This document shows, one piece after another, positions 11,218-22,477 of a stretch of DNA of 61,892 bases (the stretch's first letter is position 1; the number at the start of each line of letters is the position of its first letter). The notes below the pieces were generated by a model that had not been told where the DNA came from, did not search any database, and saw only the letters and a program-made list of their open reading frames with translations. A program made the position numbers and the translations under genes. This stretch comes from Marinobacter nauticus (GTDB taxonomy: Bacteria > Pseudomonadota > Gammaproteobacteria > Enterobacterales > Shewanellaceae): the NCBI RefSeq assembly GCF_019801015.1, contig NZ_JAHVJZ010000013.1, positions 1 through 61,892 on the forward strand, given 5' to 3'.

Positions 11218-11751
11218 TTAGGATTGCAGCGTATCGGACAAGCGGCTGAGCTTGCCGCGTACCGACCCGTCGATAACCAGATCACCGGCAGTGATAATCA
11301 CACCAGCAATCAGGTCCGGATTGACGCTGCAGTTCAGCTTCACTTTGCGTGCCAAACGTTGTTCCAGTGACGCTGCGATATTGGCCTGTTGCTCGTCACT
11401 CAGCTCAGAAGCGGATTCCACCTCAGCGGTGATCTCCTGCTGCCAAGCTTCGCGCAGAAGCGCGAACTGTTGAGCAACCGCCGGCAGCGCGACCAGGCGT
11501 CCATTTTCTGCCATTACCTTGATCAGGTTCTGGCCATGCTCGTCGATTTGCTCGCCGCCGATCTGGATAAAGATCTGAGCGAGCTGCTCGGCGTTGACCT
11601 GGCCGGACAGCAGATCAGTTACGGTCTCATTGGCCGTAACTTCGGCCAAAAAGGCCAGCATCTGTGCCCAGTGGTCCACCGCCTGCTTTTCGACAGCAAA
11701 TTCGAAAGCGGCTTTGGCGTAAGGGCGAGCAACGGTGGTCAGTTCAGACAT
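11218..11751 (-). CDS. atpH: ATP synthase delta subunit
   Basis: Peripheral stalk subunit (OSCP homologue) joining F1 to the b dimer. 177 residues. The N-terminal helical domain starts [19 protein letters not shown] and the C-terminal region contains [20 protein letters not shown], both typical of the family. It lies between atpF and atpA. Confidence 0.98.
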   Translation of the reverse strand: MSELTTVARPYAKAAFEFAVEKQAVDHWAQMLAFLAEVTANETVTDLLSGQVNAEQLAQIFIQIGGEQIDEHGQNLIKVMAENGRLVALPAVAQQFALLREAWQQEITAEVESASELSDEQQANIAASLEQRLARKVKLNCSVNPDLIAGVIITAGDLVIDGSVRGKLSRLSDTLQS

Positions 11752-11769
11752 TTAGCCCTCTCCCTTTGC

Positions 11770-12240
11770 TTACAGCTCCGCAGCCAGCTTTTCGACAATG
11801 TCACTGTGCGCGTCGGCATCAATGGAACGCTGGAGGATCTTCTCAGCACCGGCGACAGCCAGAGTGGCTACCTGGGTGCGCAGTTGATCCCGAGCGCGGT
11901 TACGTTCGGCGTCAATTTCCGCATGGCCTTGAGCGATGATCTTGGCGCGGACAGCTTCAGCTTCAGCTTTAGCTTCTTCCACGATTTGAGCACCGCGCTT
12001 GTTGGCCTGTTCGATGATCTCAGCCGCTTGTTGCTTGCCTTCTTTGATCTGGTCGGTCGCTTTCTGCTGGGCCAGATCAAGATCCTTGCTTGCGCGTTCG
12101 GCATTAGCCAGACCGTCAGCAATCTTCTTCTGGCGCTCTTCGATGGCAGCCAGCAGCGGCGGCCATACGAACTTCATGCAGAACCAAACAAAGATGATGA
12201 AGGCGATGGCCTGACCGATAAGGGTCGCGTTGATACTCAC
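11770..12240 (-). CDS. atpF: ATP synthase b subunit
   Basis: Peripheral stalk subunit, forming a dimer in the membrane. 156 residues. One N-terminal transmembrane helix (about residues 5-27) is followed by a long charged, alanine-rich coiled coil. It starts [20 protein letters not shown]. It lies between atpE and atpH. Confidence 0.98.
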   Translation of the reverse strand: MSINATLIGQAIAFIIFVWFCMKFVWPPLLAAIEERQKKIADGLANAERASKDLDLAQQKATDQIKEGKQQAAEIIEQANKRGAQIVEEAKAEAEAVRAKIIAQGHAEIDAERNRARDQLRTQVATLAVAGAEKILQRSIDADAHSDIVEKLAAEL

Positions 12241-12315
12241 AACGGCATCTCCTCTCTAATCCAAAGCAAGTTTCGCACTAGGCGAAACCCTTAAATGCAT
12301 TGCGGATTGGGGGCC

Positions 12316-12570
<255 letters not shown>

Positions 12571-12588
12571 TTATTATTTGCCAGATTC

Positions 12589-13413
<825 letters not shown>

Positions 13414-13428
13414 TCATCCCAATTGTTT

Positions 13429-13809
13429 TTATTTGAAAAACAAAGGTGCTGCCCAATGTGCCATCAACGCCCCGATGTAGCCGACGAACAGGGCGCCTGG
13501 GTATGCCAGATCTGTCGTGGACAACACGTAGGTGAACAGCACCATGGTTAGCATCAGTTTGATCGTCACGCCGACGTAGAACAAACCGAGAACAGAAACA
13601 GCGTCCCGAGCTCGAACCTTGTAAAACGCCAGTGTGGCGAACACAAAACTGGGTACGGTAGCGATTGAGCCGCCTTTTGCGGTCAGCATGGCCACTTCCC
13701 GTCCCCAGATCAGGTAGCCCAACCCACTCATCAACAACATCATCCCCAGCTGTGCGAGTACTACTCGGTAGGCCGCACTCCTTCGCTGGCGAGCCAGTTG
13801 GCTAATCAA
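13429..13809 (-). CDS. atpI: ATP synthase assembly protein AtpI
   Basis: Small membrane protein (126 residues, about four helices) at the head of the atp operon. In other bacteria it assists c-ring assembly and is not a structural part of the enzyme. It is poorly conserved in sequence, so the assignment rests on length, hydrophobic pattern and position 18 bp before atpB. Just upstream is a terminator-like hairpin inside the operon leader. Confidence 0.9.
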   Translation of the reverse strand: MISQLARQRRSAAYRVVLAQLGMMLLMSGLGYLIWGREVAMLTAKGGSIATVPSFVFATLAFYKVRARDAVSVLGLFYVGVTIKLMLTMVLFTYVLSTTDLAYPGALFVGYIGALMAHWAAPLFFK

Positions 13810-13835
13810 TGAATCAAGCTCCGCTGAGTTTTTAT

Positions 13836-13860
13836 GGAAAAAAATCGGCCTTAGCCGATT
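13836..13860 (-). terminator. Terminator-like hairpin in the atp operon leader
   Basis: Minus strand: AATCGGC-TAAG-GCCGATT (13843-13860) followed by a run of T. It lies between the predicted atp promoter (13882-13909) and the atpI start (13809). Every transcript from that promoter must therefore cross it soon after initiation. It may end parB read-through or act as an attenuator. Confidence 0.7.
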
Positions 13861-13881
13861 TCCACCTTAAAAGCCTGCGAA

Positions 13882-13909
13882 AGTATACCCGGTTGGGGTT
13901 CGGATGCAA
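13882..13909 (-). promoter_or_regulatory. Promoter of the atp operon
   Basis: Minus strand: -35 TTGCAT (13904-13909), 16-bp spacer, -10 TATACT (13882-13887). The expected start is near 13875, giving a leader of about 65 nt before atpI. No other feature is evident in the remainder of the 284-bp parB-atpI gap. Confidence 0.75.
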
Positions 13910-14093
13910 CTTAGCCGATGGTGGGTGAGTGTGATCCGTGGCACGTCAGAAAGACATAATTCGACCTGCGTATCACACAAAAACGCAGACGTATGAATCC
14001 GCAAGTGATTTCGGCGAGAAAGTTTCGAAAAATAAGGAGTTTTAACCGAAGGAGAGTATTTTTTCAGTTCGCTCCCCTCCGGTTTGCGCTGGA

Positions 14094-14996
14094 TTAACGT
14101 TCAACCAGCTCCGGGGCTAATTTGATCAGGATCCCATCCAGCTGGTCCAAATCCGTGTAATTGATCACAAGTTTACCTTTGCCCTTACGGCCGTGGTTAA
14201 TCGCAACCTGAGCGCCAAGGCGTTCGGTCAGCTGATCCGCCAGTCGGGCGATGTCCGGATCCGGCTGAGCCGGAGTGGCCACCGGCGCGGGTTCCAGCAG
14301 CTTTTGAACCAGCTTTTCCGTTTCACGTACCGTCAGTTCTTTGCTGGCCACCTGACGCGCTGCCAGAGTCTGGGCATCGCCGTTCAGTGCCAGCAGGGCA
14401 CGGGCGTGGCCCATCTCCAGGTCACCATGCTCCAGCAGAGTCTTTACGTCTTCGTTCAGGCTGTTCAGACGCAACAGGTTGGTGACGGTCGCGCGGGACT
14501 TGCCCACCGCTTCGGCCACCTGGGCATGGGTCAGCTCAAACTCGTCAGCCAGGCGCTTCAGGGCAATGGCTTCCTCCATGGCGTTGAGGTCTTCGCGCTG
14601 AATGTTCTCAATCAGTGCAATGGCCACGGCCGCGTTGTCTTCAACCTGTTTGATCAAACAGGGGACGGTGGTCAGGCCCGCCATCTGGGCCGCACGCCAG
14701 CGCCGCTCACCGGCGATGATCTCATAGCGGTCACCGGCCAGCTGGCGCACGATGATGGGCTGAATCACCCCTTGTGCCTTGATGGAGCTGGCCAGCTCCT
14801 CCAACGCCTCATCAGACATATCACGGCGCGGTTGATACACACCGCGACGCAACACTTCCACCGGAAGCTGAGACAATCCCTCCCGCTCGGTCTGAGCGGC
14901 AGGCGTTTCCTGACTGGGCTGACGCTGGGCCACCGCCTGGCTGCCACCGAGCAGGGCATCCAGCCCTTTACCTAATCCACGTTTTTTCGGGGACAT
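14094..14996 (-). CDS. parB: Chromosome partitioning protein ParB
   Basis: CTP-dependent DNA clamp that loads at parS and marks the origin region for segregation. 300 residues. The N-terminal KKRGLGKGLDALLG is typical of chromosomal ParB. The CTP-binding GERRWRAAQMAGL box lies near residue 96, and the helix-turn-helix is THAQVAEAVGKSRATVTNLL. A C-terminal dimerisation domain follows. It lies 10 bp after parA. Three parS sequences on the other side of oriC are its likely targets. Confidence 0.98.
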   Translation of the reverse strand: MSPKKRGLGKGLDALLGGSQAVAQRQPSQETPAAQTEREGLSQLPVEVLRRGVYQPRRDMSDEALEELASSIKAQGVIQPIIVRQLAGDRYEIIAGERRWRAAQMAGLTTVPCLIKQVEDNAAVAIALIENIQREDLNAMEEAIALKRLADEFELTHAQVAEAVGKSRATVTNLLRLNSLNEDVKTLLEHGDLEMGHARALLALNGDAQTLAARQVASKELTVRETEKLVQKLLEPAPVATPAQPDPDIARLADQLTERLGAQVAINHGRKGKGKLVINYTDLDQLDGILIKLAPELVER

Positions 14997-15006
14997 CTGA
15001 TTCCTC

Positions 15007-15801
15007 TTAAGCCTGTTCGGTCTCAGTCACACGGACAGATTCCGACCGACGCAGCATCTCACCGGCCAACGCCAGGTAGGCTTTAGCGCCAGCACTGCTC
15101 TTGTCGTAATACATCGCCGGGGCGCCGAAGCTCGGCGCTTCCGCCAAGCGGACATTGCGCGGGATGACCGTGCGGTACACTTTGTCGCCAAAGTGCTGTT
15201 TGAGCTGGTCAGATACGTCATTGGCCAGTCGGTTACGGGGATCGTACATGGTACGCAGGATCCCTTCGATGGTGAGTTGTGGGTTCACCACCTGAGCCAG
15301 TTTGCCGATGGTGTCCATCAGTGCAGTCAAACCCTCAAGGGCGTAGTACTCGCACTGCATCGGGATCACCACGGAATCCGCCGCGCCCATCGCGTTGACG
15401 GTCAGCATATTCAGTGAGGGCGGGCAATCGATAAAGATGTAGTCGTACTGGTCCAGAATCGGGGCCAACGCAGAACGCAGCCGCACCTCCCGGGCAAAGA
15501 ACTCCATCAGTTTGATCTCTGCCGCAGTCACATCGGCATTGGCGGCGATCAGGTCGTACTTGCCGCTGGTTTCGCGAACAATCACTTCCTCGGCGGGTTT
15601 CTCTTCCACCAGCAGTTCGTAGGCGGTGTTTTCCACCTCGTACTTATCGACACCACTGCCCATGGTGGCGTTACCCTGCGGGTCCAGATCGATCAGCAGC
15701 ACCTTACGACGGGTGGCCGCCATGGAGGCGGCCAGGTTGATGCTGGTGGTGGTTTTCCCCACCCCACCTTTCTGGTTTGCAATCGCGATCACTTTTGCCA
15801 C
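15007..15801 (-). CDS. parA: Chromosome partitioning ATPase ParA (Soj)
   Basis: ATPase that forms DNA-bound gradients and moves ParB-parS complexes. 264 residues from the GTG at 15801 (reads AKVIAIANQKGGVGKTT). The deviant Walker A is KGGVGKTT near residues 11-18, and FIDCPPSLN is the Walker B region. A longer frame to 15855 would overlap rsmG and lacks the GAGGGA ribosome site seen before the GTG. It lies 10 bp after rsmG in a probable mnmG-rsmG-parA-parB unit. Confidence 0.97.
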   Translation of the reverse strand: MAKVIAIANQKGGVGKTTTSINLAASMAATRRKVLLIDLDPQGNATMGSGVDKYEVENTAYELLVEEKPAEEVIVRETSGKYDLIAANADVTAAEIKLMEFFAREVRLRSALAPILDQYDYIFIDCPPSLNMLTVNAMGAADSVVIPMQCEYYALEGLTALMDTIGKLAQVVNPQLTIEGILRTMYDPRNRLANDVSDQLKQHFGDKVYRTVIPRNVRLAEAPSFGAPAMYYDKSSAGAKAYLALAGEMLRRSESVRVTETEQA

Positions 15802-15811
15802 TGCAGTTCCC

Positions 15812-16435
15812 TCAATCCACTTTTTTGACTTTGACCAGATGACGCTGGGCATCAAGACCCGGCACCTTCAGTGCCACAGTGTTTTCCACCTGGAATTGTG
15901 CCGGGATGTCCGCCAGTTCTTCCGGATCCAGTTGCCCCTTCAGCGCCAGGAAGTGGCCATCGGCCGCCGGCAGATGCGCACACCAGCTCAGCATGTCCTG
16001 CAACGAAGCAAACGCCCGGCTCAGTACCACATCAAAACCGTGTTCCGGCTGATAGGCCTCAACACGGCTCTCCACGGCGGTGACATTGGTCAGTCCCAGG
16101 GTATGAATCACCTGACGGATAAAGCGGATCCGTTTGCCCAGGCTATCGAGCAAAACGAACTCTTTGTCAGGATTGCAGATCGCCAGGGGCAGGCCAGGCA
16201 GTCCCGGACCGGTTCCCACATCGATAAAACGACGGCCCTGCAAGTGGGGGCCGACGACGATGCTGTCGAGGATATGTTTTTCGAGCATATCCATGGGATC
16301 CCGAACCGAAGTGAGGTTGTACGCCTTATTCCACTTATCGAGCATCTGCACCAGCTCAACCAGCTGAGCTTGTTGCTCGGTACTGACAGTAAGACCACTA
16401 GCGTCAATCAGGGTCGACAGGCGTTTCGCCAACAC
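15812..16435 (-). CDS. rsmG: 16S rRNA (guanine527-N7)-methyltransferase RsmG
   Basis: SAM-dependent methyltransferase acting on G527 of 16S rRNA. 207 residues starting with GTG. The SAM-binding [14 protein letters not shown] loop lies near residue 73; NLTSVRDP and LSRAFASL are family landmarks. AGGGGA precedes the start. It lies between mnmG and parA, the usual gammaproteobacterial order. Confidence 0.97.
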   Translation of the reverse strand: MLAKRLSTLIDASGLTVSTEQQAQLVELVQMLDKWNKAYNLTSVRDPMDMLEKHILDSIVVGPHLQGRRFIDVGTGPGLPGLPLAICNPDKEFVLLDSLGKRIRFIRQVIHTLGLTNVTAVESRVEAYQPEHGFDVVLSRAFASLQDMLSWCAHLPAADGHFLALKGQLDPEELADIPAQFQVENTVALKVPGLDAQRHLVKVKKVD

Positions 16436-16527
16436 GGAGGGGTTCCCCTAAAGAAAAGAGTTAAAGGAGTCATTATGAAGCCCGCGGCAGAGCATGGGAA
16501 GCCCCGCCGCGAGCCTGAGACAGCGCG

Positions 16528-18417
16528 TTATGCGCTCTTGCGAAGCAGACCGTGCTTTTTCAGGTACACCAGCAGCAGTGAGATGGCCGCCGGAGTCACC
16601 CCGGAGATGCGGGAAGCGCTGCCCAGAGTTTCCGGCTTGTGCTCCATCAGCTTGGCCATCACCTCGTTGGAGAGGCCTTTCACCTGACGGTAGTCCAGAT
16701 CCAGCGGCAGAGCGGTTTGCTCATGCCGACGCGCCTTTTCGATCTCGTCTTTCTGACGCTCGATGTAGCCAGCGTACTTGACCTGGATCTCCACCTGCTC
16801 AGCGGCCTGCTCGTTGTCCAGTGCCGGCCCCAGTCCCTCTACCGCCATCAGCTGGTTGTAGCTCAGTTCCGGGCGGCGCAGCAGATCTTCCAGGTTAGCT
16901 TCTCGAGCCAACGGGGATTTCAGCTGGGGATTGAGCGCCTCAGCGGCCGGGCTGTCTTTCTGCACCCAGTGGCTGCGCAGACGCTGACGCTCCAGCTCAA
17001 TCGCTTCGACTTTGGCGTTGAACTTGGCCCAACGCTCTTCGTCAATCAGGCCCATCTCATGGCCCATCTCAGTCAAACGCAGATCCGCATTGTCTTCCCG
17101 CAACAGCAGGCGGTGCTCTGCACGAGAGGTAAACATGCGATAAGGCTCCTGGGTACCCAGAGTGGAGAGGTCGTCCACCAGTACGCCCAGGTAAGCCTGG
17201 TCACGGCGCGGTGCCCAACCGGATTCCCCACGGACACGACGGGCCGCGTTCAGACCGGCCAGCAAACCCTGAGCCCCGGCTTCTTCGTAACCGGTGGTGC
17301 CGTTGATCTGACCGGCGAAGAACAGGCCTTCCAGGAATTTGCTTTCCAGGCTGGCTTTCAGATCCCGCGGATCAAAGAAATCGTACTCAATGGCGTAACC
17401 CGGACGCAGGATGCGCGCCTGCTCAAAACCCTTGATGGAACGCACCAGCTCAATCTGCACATCAAAGGGCAGGGAGGTGGAGATGCCATTGGGGTAGATC
17501 TCAATGCTGTTCAGCCCTTCCGGCTCAACAAAGATCTGGTGAGAGGTTTTATCGGCAAAGCGCATCACCTTGTCTTCAACGGACGGGCAATAGCGCGGGC
17601 CGATCCCCTCGATCACTCCGGTGTACATCGGGCTGCGATCCAGGCCGGTACGGATGATCTCGTGGGTACGCTCATTGGTGTGCGTGATGAAGCAGGAGAT
17701 CTGGCGCGGCTGCTCGGACCGGTCACCAATATAGGAGAACACCGGCGTCGGGTTATCGCCCGGCTGCTCCTGCATCACAGAAAAATCGAGGCTGCGGGCA
17801 TCCAGACGGGCCGGGGTGCCAGTCTTCAGTCGGTCAATGCGCAGCGGCAGCTCACGCAGACGGTGCGCCAGACGCACCGCGTTGGTGTCACCAATACGGC
17901 CACCGGCGTAGTTATCAAGACCGATATGGATCTTGCCATCCAGGAAGGTGCCGACGGTCAGAACCACCGCTTCGGCGCCGAAATGGATACCAGCGTCGGT
18001 GATCACACCGGTGACCTTATCCCCTTCCAGGATCAGATCGTTTACGCCCTGCTGAAAGATCTGCAGGTTGGGCTGGTTAAACAGGATCTGCTGGATCGCC
18101 TGACGGTACAGGGCACGATCCGCTTGCGCACGAGTCGCTCGTACCGCCGGGCCTTTGGAGGCATTCAGGGTACGGAACTGGATACCGGCACGATCGGTGG
18201 CACGGGCCATGGCACCGCCAAGCGCATCGATCTCTTTCACCAGATGGCCTTTACCAATGCCACCAATGGCAGGGTTACAGGACATCTGGCCCAGGGTATC
18301 CAGGTTGTGGGTCAGCAAAAGGGTGCGGGCCCCGGTCCGGGCACTGGCTAACGCCGCCTCGGTTCCGGCATGGCCGCCGCCGACCACGATCACATCATAA
18401 TGTTCCAGCACTCGCAT
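16528..18417 (-). CDS. mnmG: tRNA uridine-5-carboxymethylaminomethyl modification enzyme MnmG
   Basis: FAD-dependent partner of MnmE that modifies the wobble uridine of several tRNAs. 629 residues. The N-terminal dinucleotide fold is [37 protein letters not shown] follows, and [11 protein letters not shown] contains a conserved cysteine. It borders oriC on the AT-rich side and is transcribed away from it. A TAGAAT -10-like box (minus strand, 18454-18459) with a GC-rich discriminator may be its promoter; no good -35 is visible. Confidence 0.98.
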   Translation of the reverse strand: MRVLEHYDVIVVGGGHAGTEAALASARTGARTLLLTHNLDTLGQMSCNPAIGGIGKGHLVKEIDALGGAMARATDRAGIQFRTLNASKGPAVRATRAQADRALYRQAIQQILFNQPNLQIFQQGVNDLILEGDKVTGVITDAGIHFGAEAVVLTVGTFLDGKIHIGLDNYAGGRIGDTNAVRLAHRLRELPLRIDRLKTGTPARLDARSLDFSVMQEQPGDNPTPVFSYIGDRSEQPRQISCFITHTNERTHEIIRTGLDRSPMYTGVIEGIGPRYCPSVEDKVMRFADKTSHQIFVEPEGLNSIEIYPNGISTSLPFDVQIELVRSIKGFEQARILRPGYAIEYDFFDPRDLKASLESKFLEGLFFAGQINGTTGYEEAGAQGLLAGLNAARRVRGESGWAPRRDQAYLGVLVDDLSTLGTQEPYRMFTSRAEHRLLLREDNADLRLTEMGHEMGLIDEERWAKFNAKVEAIELERQRLRSHWVQKDSPAAEALNPQLKSPLAREANLEDLLRRPELSYNQLMAVEGLGPALDNEQAAEQVEIQVKYAGYIERQKDEIEKARRHEQTALPLDLDYRQVKGLSNEVMAKLMEHKPETLGSASRISGVTPAAISLLLVYLKKHGLLRKSA

Positions 18418-18580
18418 GCGTTGCTACCCTATCGGTTCAAAAAAAAGCGCTGCATTCTATCACCGCTTCCTGCCATAGAGAAGGTTACTTCTTAACCATT
18501 CCGGTCTCCCTCGATCCCTAATATTTAAAAGATCTATTTAAAGATCCTTTATTGATCTTGTTATTAGGGATCTCGATCTC

Positions 18581-18589
18581 TGTGGAAAA
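18581..18589 (-). promoter_or_regulatory. DnaA box (R1-like)
   Basis: Plus strand TGTGGAAAA, 8 of 9 to TGTGGATAA, directly beside the unwinding region in the position of E. coli R1. Confidence 0.7.
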
Positions 18590-18687
18590 CCTTCTGAAAG
18601 CCAGCTCTATCAACGGATCCGGCCGGATCATTAGCTGTGATATATAGGCGATCAAACCGGATCAAAACATGAGGATAGATCGGGATC

Positions 18688-18696
18688 TTATGCACA
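18688..18696 (+). promoter_or_regulatory. DnaA box TTATGCACA
   Basis: Full match to the consensus TTATNCACA within oriC. Confidence 0.8.
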
Positions 18697-18760
18697 GGGG
18701 GGGATCAAGTGGATCGAGAGGTGGGAATAAGTCCCAAGTTGATCACCGTTAGATCCAATC

Positions 18761-18769
18761 TTATGCACA
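18761..18769 (+). promoter_or_regulatory. DnaA box TTATGCACA
   Basis: Second identical full-consensus box, same orientation as the one at 18688. Confidence 0.8.
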
Positions 18770-18794
18770 GCCTCCTGTGGTTAGATCCTTGATC

Positions 18795-18803
18795 TGTGTA
18801 TAA
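18795..18803 (-). promoter_or_regulatory. DnaA box TTATACACA
   Basis: Plus strand TGTGTATAA, full match to TTATNCACA on the minus strand, in the R4-like outer position. Confidence 0.8.
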
Positions 18804-18844
18804 GGTGGTTGGACTTGTGGAAAGATCCCGGACGGGTTAACGGA

Positions 18845-19285
18845 TCAGAGTCGGTTCTGCCACCCTTCTAGCCAGCTTAGTGCTTGATCTTCAGGGATTT
18901 CCTGCGCTTGCACATCGATCTGGATCCTATCCACAACGGGGATCGCACCCAGTGATCGTAGCAGGGGATCCAGCAGATCAAGCGCGCCACAAAAGGTGTC
19001 ATAGCTGGAATCACCGATCCCGCACAGGGCGATGCGAACCTGGCTGAGATCCGGTTTCTGGGTGTTTAACGCGTCGTAAAAGGGGTGGAGATTGTCGGGC
19101 AATTCGCCTGCGCCGTGGGTGGAAGTCACCACCAGCCAGAGCGGCTCAGTCTGCAGATCTTCAAGGTTCGGAGTCAGGGTTGGGGTGACCTGGTGACCGT
19201 TCTGTTCCAGCTGCGCCTGCAGCTCGTCTGCGACGGCTTCAGCGCCGCCCATGGTGGTACCGATGATCAGGGCGATCTGGGCCAT
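18845..19285 (-). CDS. mioC: Flavodoxin-like protein MioC
   Basis: Small FMN-binding flavodoxin, in E. coli linked to biotin synthase activity. 146 residues from MAQIALIIG. The FMN phosphate loop is GTTMGGAEAVADEL, and STHGAGELPDN and CGIGDSSYDTFCGAL line the flavin site. CAGGAG lies 6 bp before the ATG at 19285; the longer frame to 19336 has no such site. Transcription runs toward oriC. The 3' half is unusually rich in GATC. Confidence 0.94.
   Translation of the reverse strand: MAQIALIIGTTMGGAEAVADELQAQLEQNGHQVTPTLTPNLEDLQTEPLWLVVTSTHGAGELPDNLHPFYDALNTQKPDLSQVRIALCGIGDSSYDTFCGALDLLDPLLRSLGAIPVVDRIQIDVQAQEIPEDQALSWLEGWQNRL
18927..18935 (+). promoter_or_regulatory. DnaA box inside mioC
   Basis: CTATCCACA, 8 of 9 to TTATCCACA, within the 3' part of mioC, which also has many GATC sites. 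Origin signals therefore seem to extend into the coding region. Confidence 0.45.
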
Positions 19286-19366
19286 TGGTGTCTCCTGTAA
19301 TGGCGTAAGAGGCCGACGGGCGGCCGATGCCTTCATTGTCCGAAGAGCCGGTGGGAAATGCCAGAA

Positions 19367-19394
19367 AAGAAAAAGCCCGCCAAAGCGGCGGGCT
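19367..19394 (-). terminator. Terminator after mnmE
   Basis: Stem AGCCCGCC (19374-19381) with GGCGGGCT (19387-19394), loop AAAGC; the minus strand continues into TTTTTCTTTTC. Confidence 0.88.
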
Positions 19395-19413
19395 GATCGG
19401 GGTCAGGGTCGGC

Positions 19414-20781
19414 TTATTTACCGATACAAAACGAGGAGAAGATCCGTCCCAGAAGATCGTCAGAGCTGAACTCTCCGGTGATCTCTGAGAGCGCCTGCTG
19501 CGCCAGACGCAGCTCTTCAGCCAGCAACTCACCGGCCATAAACACCTCCAGCTGCTCTTTGCCCTGCTCAAGGTGACTGGCGGCCAGCTCCAGCGCTTCC
19601 AGATGACGCTGGCGGGCCATAAAGCCGCCCTCCGTGGTGCCCTGGTAACCCATACAGGCCTTCAGATGCTGCTTTAGCGCTTCCACACCTTCGCCGGTTT
19701 TGGCGCTGAGGCGGAACATCGGGTGGCCGGCTGACTGGCCGTGATCGACGGTTTCGCCGGTCAGATCCGCTTTATTGCGGATCAGGGTCAGCCCCATCTC
19801 TTTGGGCAGACGATCGATCAGTTCCGGCCAGATGGATTGGGGATCGGTGGCGTCAGTCTCGGTGCCATCCACCATCAGCAGTACCCGATCGGCCTGAGCG
19901 ATTTCGCTCCAGGCCCGCTCAATGCCGATGCGCTCTACTTCGTCTGAGGCTTCACGCAGGCCGGCGGTATCGATGATGTGCAGCGGCATGCCATCAATGT
20001 GGATGTGCTCTCGCAGAACATCTCGGGTGGTGCCAGCGATGTCGGTGACGATGGCGGATTCGCGGCCAGCCAGAGCGTTCAGCAGACTGGATTTTCCTGC
20101 ATTGGGGCGTCCGGCGATGACCACTTTCATCCCTTCACGCATCAGCGCACCCTGACGGGCACTGCGGCGCACATCAGTCAGGCGGGTTTCAATGGCGGCA
20201 AGGTCGCCGGCAATGCGGCCGTCAGAGAGGAAATCCACCTCTTCGTCGGGGAAATCGATGGCCGCTTCCACGTAAATACGAAGGTGGGTCAGCTGTTCCA
20301 CCAGTTGGTGGATCTGGCCGGAAAACTCACCCTGAAGGGATTGCATGGCACTGCGCACGGCCTGCTCGGAGCTGGCTTCGATCAGGTCCGCAATCGCTTC
20401 GGCCTGGGCCAGGTCCAGTTTGTCATTCAGGAAAGCGCGTTCGGAGAACTCTCCGGGACGGGCTGTGCGCAGACCCGGGACGGTCAGGATGCGGCGGATA
20501 AGCATATCCAACACCACCGGGCCGCCGTGGCCCTGCAGCTCCAGCACATCTTCACCGGTGAAGGAGTTGGGGCCTTTGAACATCAGGGCGATGCCCTGGT
20601 CCAGGATCTGGCCCTGGTCATCCTTAAACGGCAGGTATTCGGCATAACGGGTTTTGGGCACTTTACCCAATACCTGCTGCGCGACGGTTTCGGCCAGGGG
20701 GCCGGAAACCCGGACAATCCCGACCCCGCCCTGACCCGGGGCGGTCGCCTGGGCCACAATGGTGTCCTGATGATCAGTCAT
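19414..20781 (-). CDS. mnmE: tRNA modification GTPase MnmE
   Basis: GTPase partner of MnmG in wobble-uridine modification. 455 residues from [19 protein letters not shown]. The N-terminal tetrahydrofolate-binding domain is followed by a helical domain holding an inserted G domain (GRPNAGKSS near residue 223, DTAGLR, NKADL). The C-terminus is FCIGK, with the invariant cysteine. The frame is open to 20835, but only this start gives the conserved N-terminus. Its partner mnmG lies only 1 kb away across mioC and oriC. Confidence 0.98.
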   Translation of the reverse strand: MTDHQDTIVAQATAPGQGGVGIVRVSGPLAETVAQQVLGKVPKTRYAEYLPFKDDQGQILDQGIALMFKGPNSFTGEDVLELQGHGGPVVLDMLIRRILTVPGLRTARPGEFSERAFLNDKLDLAQAEAIADLIEASSEQAVRSAMQSLQGEFSGQIHQLVEQLTHLRIYVEAAIDFPDEEVDFLSDGRIAGDLAAIETRLTDVRRSARQGALMREGMKVVIAGRPNAGKSSLLNALAGRESAIVTDIAGTTRDVLREHIHIDGMPLHIIDTAGLREASDEVERIGIERAWSEIAQADRVLLMVDGTETDATDPQSIWPELIDRLPKEMGLTLIRNKADLTGETVDHGQSAGHPMFRLSAKTGEGVEALKQHLKACMGYQGTTEGGFMARQRHLEALELAASHLEQGKEQLEVFMAGELLAEELRLAQQALSEITGEFSSDDLLGRIFSSFCIGK

Positions 20782-20810
20782 ACGAAATCGTTCTGGTTGG
20801 TTGTGGCAAG

Positions 20811-20846
20811 TGTAATAAAAAAGAAGGCGGCGCAAGCGCCGCCTTT
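20811..20846 (-). terminator. Terminator after yidC
   Basis: Nine-pair stem AAGGCGGCG/CGCCGCCTT (20824-20845) with a CAAG loop; on the minus strand it is followed by TTCTTTTTTATT. It falls between yidC and mnmE, so mnmE may depend on read-through or its own promoter. Confidence 0.8.
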
Positions 20847-20851
20847 CTGGG

Positions 20852-22474
20852 TTACTTCAGACCCTGTTTTTCCAGCGACCGGTAGATAAACAGCTGCTGG
20901 GCGATGGCGACCAGGTTACCCACCAGCCAGTACAGTACCAGACCGGACGGGAACCACAGGAAGAACACGGTGAACATGACCGGCATGTACTGCATGATCT
21001 TCTGCTGCATCGGATCCATGGTGGCCATGGTCGGCTGCATCTTCTGCATCGCGAACATGGACAGGCCCATCAGGATCGGCAGTACGTAGTACGGGTCTTT
21101 CACTGAAAGGTCAGTGATCCAGAGGAAGAACGGCGCGTGACGCAGTTCCACACTCTCCAGCAGTACCCAGTAGAACGCGATAAAGATCGGGAACTGCAGC
21201 AGCAACGGCAGACAGCCGCCCATCGGGTTCACTTTCTCTTTCTGGTACAGCTCCATCATGGCCTGACTCATGCGCTGGCGGTCGTCGCCAAAGCGCTCTT
21301 TCAGGTCCTGGATCTTGGGCTGCAGGTTACGCATCTTGGCCATGGAGGTGTACTGCGCTTTGGTCAGCGGGTACATCAGACCACGGATGATCAGGGTCAT
21401 CAGGATGATGGCCACACCCCAGTTGCTCACCAGACTCTGCAGGAACATCAGCAGGCTGTGCAGTGGCTGGGCAATAAACCACAGCCAACCGTAATCCACC
21501 ACCAGGTTCAGGGTGGGGGACAGGGCAGACAGCGCTTCCTGGTTTTTCGGGCCCACGTACAGGGTGGCACCCAGAGTTTGTTCTGCGCCCGCCGCGATCT
21601 GAACCGCAGGTTGCTTCACACCAATGATGGCATCGCCACCCACAACGTTGGAGTAGATGTCGTTGCTGCTGTCTGCTGAAGGCACCCAGGCAGACACAAA
21701 GTAGTGCTGCAGCATCGCAATCCAGCCACCCTGAGTGCGCTCAGCCAGATTGTTCTTCTCCATCTTATCGAAAGCGTACTTCTCGTAGCGGGTGTCCGCG
21801 GTGGAGTAAGCGCCGCCACGATAAGTGGGCATCATCATGCTGCCTTCGCTCTTGCCAATGGTTTGCTTGAGCTGGCTGTACATCTGCACCTGAATGGCGG
21901 CATCAGAGGTGTTGCGGACCAGGTAGTCCACACGCACGTCGTAGTGACCGCGGGTAAAGGTGTAGCGTTTTTCAAACTGGATGCCGTTGGCGTCAGTGTA
22001 GGTCAGCGGTACCACCAGAGTGTCCTGGCCGTCCTGCATGCGGAAGTCACTGCCTTCAATCTGGTATACCGGGCGCTGGCCGCTGGCGTGCGGGCCGTTC
22101 AGACCGATCAGGCCGCTCTGTGCCACGTAGGAGAAGCCGTTGGTGCTTTCCAGAATGGTCAGGGCTTGGTCGCCATCTTGCTCTACCTTGTGCTCCGGCA
22201 GAGCAGCAGAGACCACATCGCCACCGGTGGTATCGATGGTGATGTTCAGAGTGTCAGTTTCTACCTGAATCAGACGATCAGAGATCGTTGCACCGGCAGG
22301 GGCCGGCTGATTATTGGTAGCGGATTGCGGAACATCATTGGCCTTATCTGCGGCTGCCACAGACTGGCTGGCCGGAGTTTCGGCTTGCGGGGCCTGATCC
22401 AGCGTCCACTGTTGCCACAGCAGGAAACTGACAAACAGCAGCCCGATAAGGATTAAATTACGTTGAGAATCCAT
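20852..22474 (-). CDS. yidC: Membrane protein insertase YidC
   Basis: Inserts and folds inner-membrane proteins, alone or with SecYEG; the F-type c subunit encoded nearby is a classic client. 540 residues. There is an N-terminal anchor (about residues 5-20), a large periplasmic beta-sandwich domain, then the conserved hydrophobic core with [12 protein letters not shown] and [20 protein letters not shown]. It follows yidD by 3 bp in the rpmH-rnpA-yidD-yidC order. Confidence 0.98.
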   Translation of the reverse strand: MDSQRNLILIGLLFVSFLLWQQWTLDQAPQAETPASQSVAAADKANDVPQSATNNQPAPAGATISDRLIQVETDTLNITIDTTGGDVVSAALPEHKVEQDGDQALTILESTNGFSYVAQSGLIGLNGPHASGQRPVYQIEGSDFRMQDGQDTLVVPLTYTDANGIQFEKRYTFTRGHYDVRVDYLVRNTSDAAIQVQMYSQLKQTIGKSEGSMMMPTYRGGAYSTADTRYEKYAFDKMEKNNLAERTQGGWIAMLQHYFVSAWVPSADSSNDIYSNVVGGDAIIGVKQPAVQIAAGAEQTLGATLYVGPKNQEALSALSPTLNLVVDYGWLWFIAQPLHSLLMFLQSLVSNWGVAIILMTLIIRGLMYPLTKAQYTSMAKMRNLQPKIQDLKERFGDDRQRMSQAMMELYQKEKVNPMGGCLPLLLQFPIFIAFYWVLLESVELRHAPFFLWITDLSVKDPYYVLPILMGLSMFAMQKMQPTMATMDPMQQKIMQYMPVMFTVFFLWFPSGLVLYWLVGNLVAIAQQLFIYRSLEKQGLK

Positions 22475-22477
22475 AGG

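Larger units (their letters stand above)
18420..18844. other. oriC: Replication origin oriC
   Basis: The 427-bp gap between mnmG and mioC has the layout of Escherichia coli oriC. An A/T-rich unwinding region lies on the mnmG side (about 18510-18570), with three GATC-led 13-mer-like repeats at 18531, 18543 and 18554. DnaA boxes run on toward mioC. I count about 20 GATC sites here, far above one per 256 bases, as expected for Dam/SeqA control. A perfect palindrome GATCCGG-CCGGATC lies at 18616-18629. No gene is visible. Confidence 0.95.

Noticed and set aside
14041-14093. AACCG...CGGTT dyad with a T run after parB as a terminator
   Set aside because: The arms pair only with several gaps and the T run falls inside the loop, so no convincing intrinsic terminator is formed.
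15801-15855. Upstream extension of ParA to an ATG at 15855
   Set aside because: It would overlap rsmG and add a non-conserved tail; the GTG at 15801 has a good ribosome site and gives the family N-terminus.
16436-16527. Weak GC-rich dyads between mnmG and rsmG as a terminator
   Set aside because: The arms are imperfect and no T run follows on the minus strand.
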